DNA from: an uncultured Clostridia bacterium
GTDB lineage: Bacteria; Bacillota; Clostridia; Oscillospirales; Ruminococcaceae
Length of the DNA: 64,000 bases
NCBI GenBank assembly: GCA_945876755.1
Contig: CAMCPM010000006.1
Span: 1-64,000, forward strand
Direction of reading: 5' to 3'
Shown here piece after piece: positions 52,296 through 61,136 of this stretch. Each line of letters begins with the position of its first letter. Positions within the stretch are counted from its first letter, which is position 1. The notes beneath the pieces were generated by a model. The model searched no databases. It saw only the letters and a list, made by a program, of their open reading frames with translations, and had not been told where the DNA came from. The translations under genes and the position numbers were made by a program.

Positions 52296-54419
52296 TCAGA
52301 AAAGCTCCTCCGAATAAACCCGTCCGTCACGGTCAATAACGAATTTCACGCTTTTCCCTATGTAAATTGTTTTCAGCTTTTCCGAAACGACCTTTGCACG
52401 GTCGCTCATTGCAGCAATGATATCAGCCTCAGCGTCCGTACAGTCATTTCCACTGTACCTTACCGCAGCATCGTAAAGCTTATCGCCGTCCGCAGCATGA
52501 GCCTTGCCGTACATTATTATTTCCGAACCGCAGCAGCTTATCAGCACCGTTCCGTTTTCCGTGAAGGTTACATCAAAACCGTCAAGCTCTATAACATTTC
52601 CGCAGTTGTCATAACCGACCGCCTCACAGTCCGCAACATTACCCTGCACCGAACCGATATCCTCATTTGGAATAAAAACATAAGATACGTCAAAAAGCTT
52701 CAGCGAGCCGTCATAAACAGTGCCGGAAGCTACCGCATTATCATTAAGTATCAAAGCGTCTATCCTGTAAATGCCGTTCCTGTTAAGATATTTAACAACG
52801 CTGTCCGAAGCCTTTCCGCCGTGAATAAGGTCTATTATGCAAGCAGAATTTTTATCGTGTATCACCGCAGTTACCGCACTGTTTTCCTTTATGACCGCCG
52901 CCGTGATTTTCCCGTCGGGTATGTGCCTGTAAACATTTACCGACAGCACTGCCAGCATAAGGACCGCCGCCGAGTAAAACGCCGCACTGCTCTTTTTCTT
53001 TGATACAGCAAAAATAAGGGTGATCGCTCCAAGAGCAGCAATTACAGCAATATGCGCAAAAGCGCTTCCCAGCGGAATGTATGAAAAATGAAGTCCGCCG
53101 ATAAATTCTGAAACGGTCATAACTATTTCAGCGCAGACATCGCATATTTTCAGAACAGGAACCGCAATAAAGCTTACGCCGCCTGTCAGAGTCACAATGA
53201 CTCCTCCGATAAGAATTATCTCGCAGACAGGAATAAGCAGAAGATTTGAAATTGGAGAAACAACCGATACCTCGTCAAAAAACAGAACAGTAACAGGAAA
53301 AACTACCACCGTTACACAAACAGAAGCAATAAGCGGATACAAAGCTTTTCCCGTTTTGTGATTTTCTCCAATGAACTTTAAAACCGCAGGCGCAGCAACT
53401 CCTATCCCAAAAACGCCCGCCGCCGAAAGCAGAAACGAAGCGTCCCTGACCGCAAACGGAGAAGTAACCGTCAGCAGAATTACAGCTATGCCCAGCGAAT
53501 TAAAGGTGTCCGCCCTTCTGTGGAAAAGCTCCGCACCGTAAACAACAGCAATCATTACCGCCGCACGCATGACCGAATTTGACATTCCTGCAAGAAGCAC
53601 AAAGCAAAAAACAGGAAGCATAATCAGTCCGAAACGCAGATATTTATTAACTTTGAGTTTTGATATCAGAACTCCCAGAAACGAACATACAACAGAAAGA
53701 TGTACGCCCGATACAGCCATAATGTGACCTATACCGGCACGGTACATAAGCGTTTTTGCTTCGCTTTCGATTCCCGATTTGTCCCCGAAAAGCATTGCCG
53801 CAGCAACAGCACTTCCTTCGGGACTCATGATGCTGTTCATGACTCCGAGAATATAGTCTCTGTATTTATAAACAGTTTTCTTCAGTGAAAACCCGTTATT
53901 TTCCGTATAATTAAAATCAGAAACTCCGCTGACCTGCAAATAGATCCCCTTTGCCTTGTAATAAGACCTTGCCGGGAATTTATAGCTGTCGTTCGGAATT
54001 TCAGCTTTGCCTTTAAAGCTTACACCGTCACCGATCACCGCAAAAGCACTGTCGAAAAAAAACGTAATTTCCGCAGTAACATCTCCGTTTATCACACCTT
54101 TGACCGTGTATACAGCCTTGTCGCCGCTGTAATCCATGACGTCGGTAATTTTTCCCGTTACCTCAACCTCACAGCCGGCATACTTTATTATATTCTGATA
54201 GACCGAACGGTCATATGCACCGTAAAGAAACATTCCTGCGGCAGCGCTTAAAATACATACAGCAATTTTCATGCAGCGGCTTTTGTACAAAGCAAGCACA
54301 GTAACAGCAACCGCCGCCATTACCGCCGAAGCCGCAAGATTTATCCCATAACCTAAAAATGATGCGAAAAACAGCCCGACTATATAAGATGAACCTACAT
54401 AAGCCATTTTCCGCACCAT
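52296..54419 (-). CDS. comEC: ComEC/Rec2-family DNA-uptake channel with degenerate C-terminal MBL domain
   Basis: Polytopic membrane protein of 707 residues. DUF4131-like region with an OB-fold (YAGCEVEVTGKITDVMDYSG near residue 80), then the competence domain with GIGHIMAVSGVHLSVV near residue 225 and about ten helices to residue 490. The C-terminal metallo-beta-lactamase-like domain (about 500-640) reads DALILNDNAVASGT at 554-567, where active ComEC have a HxHxDH motif. Metal ligands are lost, so it should not be a nuclease. comEA, comFA and other competence genes are not nearby. It may work as channel only, or be a remnant kept with holA. Confidence 0.87.
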   Translation of the reverse strand: MVRKMAYVGSSYIVGLFFASFLGYGINLAASAVMAAVAVTVLALYKSRCMKIAVCILSAAAGMFLYGAYDRSVYQNIIKYAGCEVEVTGKITDVMDYSGDKAVYTVKGVINGDVTAEITFFFDSAFAVIGDGVSFKGKAEIPNDSYKFPARSYYKAKGIYLQVSGVSDFNYTENNGFSLKKTVYKYRDYILGVMNSIMSPEGSAVAAAMLFGDKSGIESEAKTLMYRAGIGHIMAVSGVHLSVVCSFLGVLISKLKVNKYLRFGLIMLPVFCFVLLAGMSNSVMRAAVMIAVVYGAELFHRRADTFNSLGIAVILLTVTSPFAVRDASFLLSAAGVFGIGVAAPAVLKFIGENHKTGKALYPLIASVCVTVVVFPVTVLFFDEVSVVSPISNLLLIPVCEIILIGGVIVTLTGGVSFIAVPVLKICDVCAEIVMTVSEFIGGLHFSYIPLGSAFAHIAVIAALGAITLIFAVSKKKSSAAFYSAAVLMLAVLSVNVYRHIPDGKITAAVIKENSAVTAVIHDKNSACIIDLIHGGKASDSVVKYLNRNGIYRIDALILNDNAVASGTVYDGSLKLFDVSYVFIPNEDIGSVQGNVADCEAVGYDNCGNVIELDGFDVTFTENGTVLISCCGSEIIMYGKAHAADGDKLYDAAVRYSGNDCTDAEADIIAAMSDRAKVVSEKLKTIYIGKSVKFVIDRDGRVYSEELF

Positions 54420-54447
54420 TTATAAGGTCATTCCTTTCGGTTGATCG

Positions 54448-54792
54448 TTAACCCATTGTAACTTCAAGCTTTCTTCCGCCGAGAATGTGGAAGTGCAGAT
54501 GCTTAACGCTCTGACAGCCGTTTTCACCGATATTTGTTACGATACGGTAGCCATCGTCAGCAATGCCCTGCTCCTTTGCTATCTTAGCGGCAGCCTCAAA
54601 AATATGAGCGACCGCAGCTGAGTTCTCACCGTTTATCTCAGCAGCGCTTGAAATATGATTTTTCGGTACAACGAGAATATGCACAGGCGCAAGAGGATTG
54701 ATATCCTTGAACGCATAAACATATTCGTCCTCGTATACCTTTGTGCTGGGGATCTCCCCTGCAATTATTTTACAGAAAAGACAATCAGACAT
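54448..54792 (-). CDS. HIT-family nucleotide hydrolase (HinT-like)
   Basis: A 114-residue histidine-triad protein that hydrolyses nucleotide phosphoramidates or AMP-linked molecules. It begins CLFCKIIAGEIPSTKVYEDE with the zinc-type Cys pair and ends with HLHFHILGG near residue 98 carrying the catalytic triad. It lies 22 bp after alaS, consistent with a role in clearing aminoacyl-adenylates, though this link is inference. Confidence 0.94.
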   Translation of the reverse strand: MSDCLFCKIIAGEIPSTKVYEDEYVYAFKDINPLAPVHILVVPKNHISSAAEINGENSAAVAHIFEAAAKIAKEQGIADDGYRIVTNIGENGCQSVKHLHFHILGGRKLEVTMG

Positions 54793-54814
54793 TTTAATCT
54801 CTCCGTTTCTGAAA

Positions 54815-57448
54815 TTACTTTACAAATTCTGCAACAATACCGTTTACTGCGGCAATTGCTTCGGAAGCCTTTGAAGCGTCGCCCATACCTGCCATAGCAC
54901 TGTCGGGACGTCCGCCGCCCTTGCCTCCTGTGAGTGCAGAAACCTTCTGAACTATCTTGCCTGCGTGAGCGCCGGCTGCAACAGCGTCCTTGCCGCACGC
55001 GCAGATGATAGAGCCGCCGTTTTCGTTTATTGCAGCAATTACAGCAACAGCTTCGGGAGCCTTATCCTTTATCTTGTCACCCATGGTCCTGAGTACGTCA
55101 GGCTTAGTGTTTTCAAGTACGGCAGCAATGACTTTGACTGAGCCGACAGCAACCGCATTGTTAAAGAGCGAATCCAGCTGCGAAGCGGCTATCTTGCCCT
55201 TCAGCTCGGAAATCTCCTTTTCAAGAGCCTTGACCTCGCCTGCAACGGCATTACACTTAGCAACCAGCTCGGAAGCATTCGGAGCCTTTACAGCCTGTGC
55301 CGCATTTGTAATAGTTTCCTTGTATTCGTCAATAAGAGCAAGTACGCCAGAGCCTGTTACAGCCTCGATACGTCTTACGCCTGCCGCAACGGAATTTTCG
55401 GAAAGTATCTTGAACAGACCGATTTTGGAAGTGTTGTCAACGTGAGTACCGCCGCAGAATTCAATTGAAGTGCCCTCAACGTTTACAACGCGTACAACGT
55501 CGCCGTACTTCTCGCCGAAAAGCGCCATAGCGCCAAGCTTGTTGGCTTCTTCGATGGGCATTTCGGTCATTGTAACGGTAATTGCGTCAAGAATATTCTT
55601 GTTGATGATAGCTTCTATCTCCTTCAGTTCGTCCGCCGTAACAGCCTCAAAGTGGGAGAAGTCAAAACGCAGTCTCTCGCTGTTTACAAGCTGACCTGCC
55701 TGATGAACGTGGTCGCCCAGGACTTTTCTTAGCGCCGCCTGAAGCAGATGCGCAGCAGTGTGGTTTCTTGCAGCAGCAGCTCTTGTTTCGGTATCGACCT
55801 TTGCAGTAACAGCTGTACCTGTTGTAAATCCGCCGCTTGTTACCTCACAGTGACATACAAACTGACCGCCTGTAATCTTCTGAGTGTCGAGAACTTCCAT
55901 AATGTTTCCATTGCTCTCAATAGTACCTCTGTCGCCTGTCTGTCCGCCGCTTTCAGCATAGAAAGGAGTCGTTTCGAGAAGTACAGTTACTCTGTCGCCC
56001 TCCTCGCACATATCGGCAGCCTCGCCGTCCTTTACCATTGCAAGTATCTTGGTTTCAGCCTCAAGCTGAGTATATCCCACAAACTTTGTTGTAAACTGCG
56101 TAAGAACGCTTGAAGTAGCGTCATCCCAGCCGCCGCCGAGCTTTCTGTTTTCACGGGCAGTCTGCTTCTGTATCTTCATGCACTCATGGAACTTTTCCTC
56201 GTCAACGGAAATACCCTTTTCAGCGCATATCTCCTTGGTAAGGTCAAGAGGGAAGCCGTAAGTATCGTGAAGCTTGAACGCCTCTTCGCCGCCGAGAACC
56301 TGCTCGCCGCCCTTTGCCTCAATTTCGGAAATATACTGGTCAAGTATCTGCGAGCCCTTGTCAACAGTCTTAGCAAAAGCCTCTTCTTCTTTTTTGATAA
56401 CGGTCTTGATGTACTCTCTCTTCGAGTCAAGCTCCGGATAAGCTGAAAGGTTCTCGTCAATTACCGTGTCAACTACCTCAAAAAGGAAGGGTCTGTTAGT
56501 GCCGAGGATTCTCCCGTGTCTTGCAGCTCTTCTGAGCAGACGGCGGAGAACATATCCCCTGCCCTCATTTGACGGCATTACACCATCGCCTACCATAAAT
56601 GTAGTGCTTCTGATGTGGTCGGTGATAACACGGATAGAAATATCATCCTTTTCGTTTTCCTTGTACTTCTTATTAGTAAGCTCGGAGATCTTCTTCATGA
56701 TATTCTGAACGGTATCGACCTCAAACAGGTTGTCAACATCCTGCATAACGCAGGCAAGTCTTTCAAGGCCCATACCCGTGTCGATATTCTTTGTAGCAAG
56801 CTGAGTATAGTTGCCGTGACCGTCATTATCAAACTGCGTGAAAACGTTGTTCCATATCTCGATGATCCTGTCGCAGTCGGAAGCCTGCTCAAAGCTTTCA
56901 AAAGGACCGTACTTCTCTCCTCTGTCGAAATGTATTTCGGAACAAGGACCGCAGGGACCGCTTCCGTGCTCCCAGAAGTTGTCAGCCTTGCCAAGCTTGA
57001 TAATCCTGTCACGGGGAACGCCCACCTCGTTTGCCCAAATGTCGCCTGCCTCATCGTCCTGCTCATAAATAGTTACCCAGAGTCTGTCCGCAGGAATTTC
57101 AAGCACCTTTGTAAGGTACTCCCACGCCCAAGCGATAGCCTCATGCTTGAAGTAATCGCCGAAGGAGAAATTGCCCAGCATTTCAAAATAAGTACCGTGA
57201 CGTGCCGTCTTTCCCACGTTCTCGATATCGGGAGTACGAATACACTTCTGACAGGTAGTTACCCTGTGGCAGGGAGGTTCTTCAATACCCTGAAAATACT
57301 TTTTAAGCGGAGTCATACCCGCATTGATAAGCAGAATAGAGTTATCACCCTGCGGAACAAGAGGGAAAGAGTTCATGCGGAGATGTCCCTTGCTCTCAAA
57401 GAATTTAAGATAGCTTTCACGCAGGTCGTTAAGTCCTGTCCATTTCAT
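54815..57448 (-). CDS. alaS: Alanyl-tRNA synthetase
   Basis: Charges tRNA-Ala and edits mischarged Ser and Gly. The 877 residues are full length. Class II aminoacylation core has LRESYLKFFESKGH near residue 8 and GMGLERLACVMQ near 225. The editing site has HTAAHLLQAAL near 565 and CGGTHVDN near 668, and a C-terminal DHHA1 domain ends the protein. No T-box leader is present; the gap to yebC is 49 bp, and it is probably co-transcribed. The tRNA-Ala(CGC) gene at 7.9 kb is one of its substrates. Confidence 0.97.
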   Translation of the reverse strand: MKWTGLNDLRESYLKFFESKGHLRMNSFPLVPQGDNSILLINAGMTPLKKYFQGIEEPPCHRVTTCQKCIRTPDIENVGKTARHGTYFEMLGNFSFGDYFKHEAIAWAWEYLTKVLEIPADRLWVTIYEQDDEAGDIWANEVGVPRDRIIKLGKADNFWEHGSGPCGPCSEIHFDRGEKYGPFESFEQASDCDRIIEIWNNVFTQFDNDGHGNYTQLATKNIDTGMGLERLACVMQDVDNLFEVDTVQNIMKKISELTNKKYKENEKDDISIRVITDHIRSTTFMVGDGVMPSNEGRGYVLRRLLRRAARHGRILGTNRPFLFEVVDTVIDENLSAYPELDSKREYIKTVIKKEEEAFAKTVDKGSQILDQYISEIEAKGGEQVLGGEEAFKLHDTYGFPLDLTKEICAEKGISVDEEKFHECMKIQKQTARENRKLGGGWDDATSSVLTQFTTKFVGYTQLEAETKILAMVKDGEAADMCEEGDRVTVLLETTPFYAESGGQTGDRGTIESNGNIMEVLDTQKITGGQFVCHCEVTSGGFTTGTAVTAKVDTETRAAAARNHTAAHLLQAALRKVLGDHVHQAGQLVNSERLRFDFSHFEAVTADELKEIEAIINKNILDAITVTMTEMPIEEANKLGAMALFGEKYGDVVRVVNVEGTSIEFCGGTHVDNTSKIGLFKILSENSVAAGVRRIEAVTGSGVLALIDEYKETITNAAQAVKAPNASELVAKCNAVAGEVKALEKEISELKGKIAASQLDSLFNNAVAVGSVKVIAAVLENTKPDVLRTMGDKIKDKAPEAVAVIAAINENGGSIICACGKDAVAAGAHAGKIVQKVSALTGGKGGGRPDSAMAGMGDASKASEAIAAVNGIVAEFVK

Positions 57449-57497
57449 TAATAAAACTTCCTTTCAAAGCGCCCCTAAGAGCGTATACAAATAAAAA

Positions 57498-58241
57498 TCA
57501 GTCCTCGTTGTCCTCTTCGGGCATATCCCAGTTGTGGTAAACGTTCTGAACATCGTCGTTGTCCTCAAGGTGTTCAAGAAGCAGGTTCATCTTCTTGATG
57601 GACTCTTCGTCGGTAAGCTCGGTATATGTTGACGGAATCATTTCAATGTCCGCAGAAACAAGCTTGTAACCCTTTTCGGTAAGACCATCTCTTACAGCCG
57701 CAAAATCGGCAGGCTCAGTCTCGATCTCGATAACGCCGTCCTCCATTGAAAAGTCGGAAGCGCCAAGGTCGAAAACATCGTCCATTACCTTGTCCTCGTC
57801 AAGACCTTCACCCTCGGCAACGATAATGCCCTTGCTTGAGAACATGAACGATACACAGCCGGTCGTACCGAGATTTCCGCCGAACTTGTCAAAATAGTGA
57901 CGGATATCACCTGCGGTGCGGTTCTTGTTGTCGGTAAGAGTCTCAACGATTACAGCAACGCCGTTAGGACCGTAGCCCTCGTAAACGTTAGCCTCATAAT
58001 TTGTTTTGTCACCGCCGCCTGCCGCCTTTTTGATAACACGGTCGATATTGTCGTTAGGCACGTTGTTTGCCTTAGCCTTGGCAATAAGGTCACGAAGCTT
58101 AGCATTGTTGTTGGGGTCGCCGCCGCCCTCTTTAACGCAGACTGTGATCTCACGTCCGATCTTGGTAAAGATCTTAGCTCTTGCGCCGTCGGTAGCTTCC
58201 TTTTTTCTCTTGATATTATTCCACTTGGAATGTCCTGACAT
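57498..58241 (-). CDS. yebC: YebC/PmpR-family protein
   Basis: A 247-residue cytoplasmic protein with the start MSGHSKWNNIKRKKEATDGARA, diagnostic of the family, KPNNVPNDNIDRVIKKA-type second region near residue 55 and an acidic C-terminus (EEDNED). Members were annotated as transcription regulators. Recent work on YebC and YeeN-like proteins links them to translation at proline stretches, so the role here is not settled. Three-domain length is normal. AGGAGAG stands before the ATG. It leads alaS, HIT and comEC on minus. Confidence 0.94.
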   Translation of the reverse strand: MSGHSKWNNIKRKKEATDGARAKIFTKIGREITVCVKEGGGDPNNNAKLRDLIAKAKANNVPNDNIDRVIKKAAGGGDKTNYEANVYEGYGPNGVAVIVETLTDNKNRTAGDIRHYFDKFGGNLGTTGCVSFMFSSKGIIVAEGEGLDEDKVMDDVFDLGASDFSMEDGVIEIETEPADFAAVRDGLTEKGYKLVSADIEMIPSTYTELTDEESIKKMNLLLEHLEDNDDVQNVYHNWDMPEEDNED

Positions 58242-58308
58242 AAAAATTTCTCTCCTTAATATATAGTATTAATTAACATTATATAAACAGCCATTCGCTG
58301 CAAAAAAC

Positions 58309-58968
58309 TTATCTGATAAACATTCTGCGGTACTCTTTCGTACCCGATTCGATAGACTTTCCGTGTCCGAAAAATATTCTTTCCGGAGAAAGACTCTTTA
58401 TTTTTTCAAGTGACGTCCTCGCCGCTTTCGGACTTTCACACATTACGGGAAAAGACGGCTGCATAAAGTTCATAGCCGCATCGCCGATATAAAAATCTCC
58501 GCCGCACAGAAATCCGAAAGAACCTCTTGTATGTCCGTCAAGCTGTACAGCCTTGCAGTCAATTCCCAGATTTGTGCCGATATCCATACCGTCTTCCAGA
58601 AAAATACTTACATTAAAAGGCTCGGCTTTTTCGCTCATAAGCTTTTTTGAAACCGCCGAAACCGCCCTGCCGACAGCGCCTATCGAATAAATCTTATGTA
58701 TAAGATTATTTTCCGAAAGCTTCATATCATAAGCGCACATAGCAATATCCGCGCCGTAAAGCTTTGAAAAATACGCCGCATTTCCGATATGGTCATTGTG
58801 ACCGTGCGTAAGAGCGATAAGCTTAATGTTGTAGTTCTGAAGCCACGTTTCGATCTCATCACGATAATCCGGAGTACCCGTATCTATCAGAATATCCCCT
58901 GCTTCGCCTCTTATAACATAGCAGTTATCCATTCCGCAGGTGATCATATTTACGCCGTTTAAATTCAT
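58309..58968 (-). CDS. Metallo-beta-lactamase-fold hydrolase
   Basis: A 219-residue MBL hydrolase with an intact metal motif LTHGHNDHIGNAA near residue 53. Further ligands are LDGHTRGSFGFL near residue 138, Asp in YIGDAAMNF near residue 157, and the final His in FFGHGKSIE near residue 201. It is like glyoxalase II and related thioesterases, but the substrate is unknown. It lies 21 bp downstream of mrnC and 67 bp upstream of yebC. Confidence 0.9.
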   Translation of the reverse strand: MNLNGVNMITCGMDNCYVIRGEAGDILIDTGTPDYRDEIETWLQNYNIKLIALTHGHNDHIGNAAYFSKLYGADIAMCAYDMKLSENNLIHKIYSIGAVGRAVSAVSKKLMSEKAEPFNVSIFLEDGMDIGTNLGIDCKAVQLDGHTRGSFGFLCGGDFYIGDAAMNFMQPSFPVMCESPKAARTSLEKIKSLSPERIFFGHGKSIESGTKEYRRMFIR

Positions 58969-58989
58969 GACCGAACACCTCTTAAAATA

Positions 58990-59385
58990 TCACAACTCAA
59001 CATTATACCATATAATATCAAATAATTCAACTATTCTTTCAGAATTTCCCACAAGATGAAGATATCCGAACAGCGCTTCAAGAGCGGTAGCCCGTCTGTA
59101 CTCCACAGGGTTTGAGCTTTTGGGAACGGTATTGCCCGTAGCATTCCGTCCACGCTTTAAAACCGCCTCTTCCTCCTCGGTAAGAAGCGGAGAAATAACG
59201 TCCACCGCTTTTGATTGATACGCCGCACGAACCCTTTCAACAGCCTCTGTGTGAAGCTTTTTTACGGGCATATTGGCAGTAAGCACAAGCCGTTCTCGGA
59301 CAAGCTGTTCATAAACCGCGTCGCCCAGAAACGCAAGCGTAAGCGGACTGTACTGATTAGCGTCTTTTTTATCCAGTGTAAACAC
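58990..59385 (-). CDS. mrnC: Mini-ribonuclease 3
   Basis: Double-strand-specific RNase maturing 23S rRNA ends in Firmicutes. The 131 residues have the RNase III catalytic domain only: LAFLGDAVYEQLVRERLV near residue 18 with the acidic active site, KRGRNATGNTVPKS near residue 78, and ALEALFGYLHL near residue 105. The frame opens at GTG 59385, but that GTG directly abuts AAGGA. A CTG three codons later (59376) is at the normal distance from AAGGAG, so it may be the real start. No ATG is available upstream of the stop. obgE ends 21 bp upstream. Confidence 0.9.
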   Translation of the reverse strand: MFTLDKKDANQYSPLTLAFLGDAVYEQLVRERLVLTANMPVKKLHTEAVERVRAAYQSKAVDVISPLLTEEEEAVLKRGRNATGNTVPKSSNPVEYRRATALEALFGYLHLVGNSERIVELFDIIWYNVEL

Positions 59386-59406
59386 TCCTTGTCAGAACAA
59401 TAAATG

Positions 59407-60687
59407 TTAAAATACAAAATCAAACTCAAAGCCGAAGATATTGACCGTGTCACCCTCGTCAATACCCATCTGCTCCAGCCTTTCGATAACGCCGCTGTTG
59501 CGCAGCACTCGCTGGAAATACTGAAGCGAGGAATAGTCCTCCATATCCACGGTACGCATAATATTTTCCAGCCACGGCGCTTCAACATAGTAAACGCCGT
59601 CATCGCCTTTGGTAATCTCAAACTTCTCTCCCATGCCTGCTTTCTCGTCAAGTTCTTTCTGAGTAAGCGGCTCAGCTTCGTACTCCTTGATTGGAGGAAG
59701 CTTGTCAAGCTCTGCGGAAATGGCATTCACAAGCTGTTTTGTACCCTGTGTTGTAGCCGCCGATATCTCATAAAATTCCAATCCAAGTTCTGTAATATAT
59801 TTCCTGAAATTCTCAATTTGTTCGGGAGAAGCCATATCGCACTTGTTCGCCGCAACTATCTGCGGACGCTCTGCAAGCTCCTCGCTGAAATTTTTCAGCT
59901 CACGGTTGATTATCTCAAAATCCTCGGCAGGGTCTCTTCCCTCTATCCCCGAAACGTCAACAACGTGAACGATAAGACGGCATCTTTCAACGTGGCGGAG
60001 GAACTCGTGTCCAAGTCCGACGCCGTCGCTTGCACCCTCGATAAGTCCGGGAATATCCGCCATTACAAAGGATTTTCCCTCGCCCATCTGCACAACACCC
60101 AGAACGGGAGTCAGCGTGGTGAAATGGTAATTTGCTATCTTAGGCTTTGCGGCGGAAACCACGGAAATAAGCGTGGATTTTCCCACATTTGGGAAGCCGA
60201 CCAGACCTACGTCCGCAAGGAGTTTAAGCTCAAGAGTGACCTCATATTCCTCGCCGAGAAAGCCGGGCTTTGCAAATTTGGGTATCTGCCTTGTTGGAGT
60301 AGCAAAACGTGCATTTCCCTTGCCGCCTCTGCCGCCCTTGGCAAGGATTTTCGGCTCGTCGCTTGACATATCCGCCATAATTCTGCCTGTTTCGGCATCA
60401 CGAACTAATGTTCCACGTGGAACACGGATAATCAGGTCGGGAGCGTTTTTGCCTGTACGGTTGCCCGAAGAACCGTTATCGCCTCGCTGTGCAACGTATT
60501 TTCTTTTATATCTGAAATCTTCAAGGGTAGAGAAGTTGTCGTCCACGACAAAAACGATATCGCCGCCCTTGCCGCCGTCGCCGCCGTCGGGACCGCCCGA
60601 AGCAACGTATTTTTCACGGTGAAAGGAAACGGCTCCGTCGCCGCCGTCGCCTGCTTTTATTTTAATTTTCGCCTTATCAACAAACAT
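59407..60687 (-). CDS. obgE: Obg-family GTPase
   Basis: Essential ribosome-associated GTPase for 50S assembly and stress control. The 426 residues have the glycine-rich Obg fold (AGDGGDGAVSFHREKY near residue 13). The G domain has GFPNVGKST near residue 166, DIPGLIEGA near 212 and NKCD near 283. The C-terminal OCT domain ends FGFEFDFVF. Start at 60687 is fixed by homology (MFVDKAKIKIKAGDGG). No Shine-Dalgarno is within 20 bases; AAAGGAG lies at 60726-60720, on the far side of a hairpin. The usual rplU-rpmA neighbours are not upstream. Confidence 0.94.
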   Translation of the reverse strand: MFVDKAKIKIKAGDGGDGAVSFHREKYVASGGPDGGDGGKGGDIVFVVDDNFSTLEDFRYKRKYVAQRGDNGSSGNRTGKNAPDLIIRVPRGTLVRDAETGRIMADMSSDEPKILAKGGRGGKGNARFATPTRQIPKFAKPGFLGEEYEVTLELKLLADVGLVGFPNVGKSTLISVVSAAKPKIANYHFTTLTPVLGVVQMGEGKSFVMADIPGLIEGASDGVGLGHEFLRHVERCRLIVHVVDVSGIEGRDPAEDFEIINRELKNFSEELAERPQIVAANKCDMASPEQIENFRKYITELGLEFYEISAATTQGTKQLVNAISAELDKLPPIKEYEAEPLTQKELDEKAGMGEKFEITKGDDGVYYVEAPWLENIMRTVDMEDYSSLQYFQRVLRNSGVIERLEQMGIDEGDTVNIFGFEFDFVF

Positions 60688-60696
60688 AGCTATAAC

Positions 60697-60726
60697 CGTT
60701 TTCCCGACAGGAAAACGAACTCCTTT
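60697..60726 (-). promoter_or_regulatory. Shine-Dalgarno and hairpin that decide the obgE start
   Basis: On minus, AAAGGAG (60726-60720) is followed by a hairpin with arms CGTTTTCC and GGAAAACG (60717-60697, 5-base loop), then 9 bases to the ATG. Folding would shorten the effective Shine-Dalgarno to ATG distance from 32 to about 11 bases. Confidence 0.6.
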
Positions 60727-60824
60727 CCGTATGTTTAAAACAAAACCGCCGGTCCGAAAGCCTTTATTTTTCAGACCTTGCTTTTTCCGAAAGAATCGCA
60801 TTAAATCAATTAATAATCCATAAT

Positions 60825-60853
60825 ATTATACCACAAAAAAAGCCGGACTGCAA
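60825..60853 (-). promoter_or_regulatory. Promoter of obgE
   Basis: On minus, TTGCAG (60853-60848), 17-bp spacer, TATAAT (60830-60825). The leader is about 130 nt. Confidence 0.7.
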
Positions 60854-60913
60854 TATATAATCATAAAAAAACGTCTTTTTATTAATTTTGTGCAAAAGTG
60901 ACCTCTATACAGA

Positions 60914-60939
60914 AAGTTTGAAAATCAATTTTCAAACTT
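60914..60939. promoter_or_regulatory. Perfect 26-bp palindrome between obgE and tex
   Basis: Arms AAGTTTGAAAAT (60914-60925) and ATTTTCAAACTT (60928-60939) are exact inverted repeats around CA. It is next to repeat copy 3 and between two divergent promoters; an operator or part of a mobile repeat are both possible. Confidence 0.6.
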
Positions 60940-60940
60940 G

Positions 60941-61043
60941 TAATAATTCCAAATCTAAAAGTTGACAAAAAATCAAACAAAAATTTGCGTATATGGTTTT
61001 TGTGCAAATTTTTTGTCTATACTTTGTTTTTGAATTAGTATTA
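60941..61043 (+). repeat. Palindromic intergenic repeat, copy 3 (diverged)
   Basis: About 103 bp with core arms ACAAAAAAT (60965-60973) and ATTTTTTGT (61008-61016) and loop GCGTATATGG (60987-60996). The ends are TAATAATTCC and GAATTAGTATTA, more decayed than in copy 2. It ends 6 bp before the tex -35 box. Confidence 0.8.
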
Positions 61044-61048
61044 ATCCC

Positions 61049-61077
61049 TTGCCAAATTTCCATAAATATGATATAAT
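61049..61077 (+). promoter_or_regulatory. Promoter of tex
   Basis: TTGCCA (61049-61054), 17-bp spacer, TATAAT (61072-61077). Confidence 0.8.
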
Positions 61078-61083
61078 GGTAAA

Positions 61084-61105
61084 GCTGTTTCACGACTGAA
61101 ACAGC
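61084..61105 (+). promoter_or_regulatory. Palindrome at the predicted tex transcription start
   Basis: GCTGTTTC (61084-61091) and GAAACAGC (61098-61105) with a 6-base loop begin at the expected start point. It could be an operator or a 5' stabilising RNA hairpin. Confidence 0.6.
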
Positions 61106-61136
61106 ACGGTATTTTTACCCGGAAAGGAAGATTTTT

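Noticed and set aside
57449-57497. T-box leader for alaS
   Set aside because: Only 49 bp separate yebC and alaS, with no specifier loop or antiterminator.
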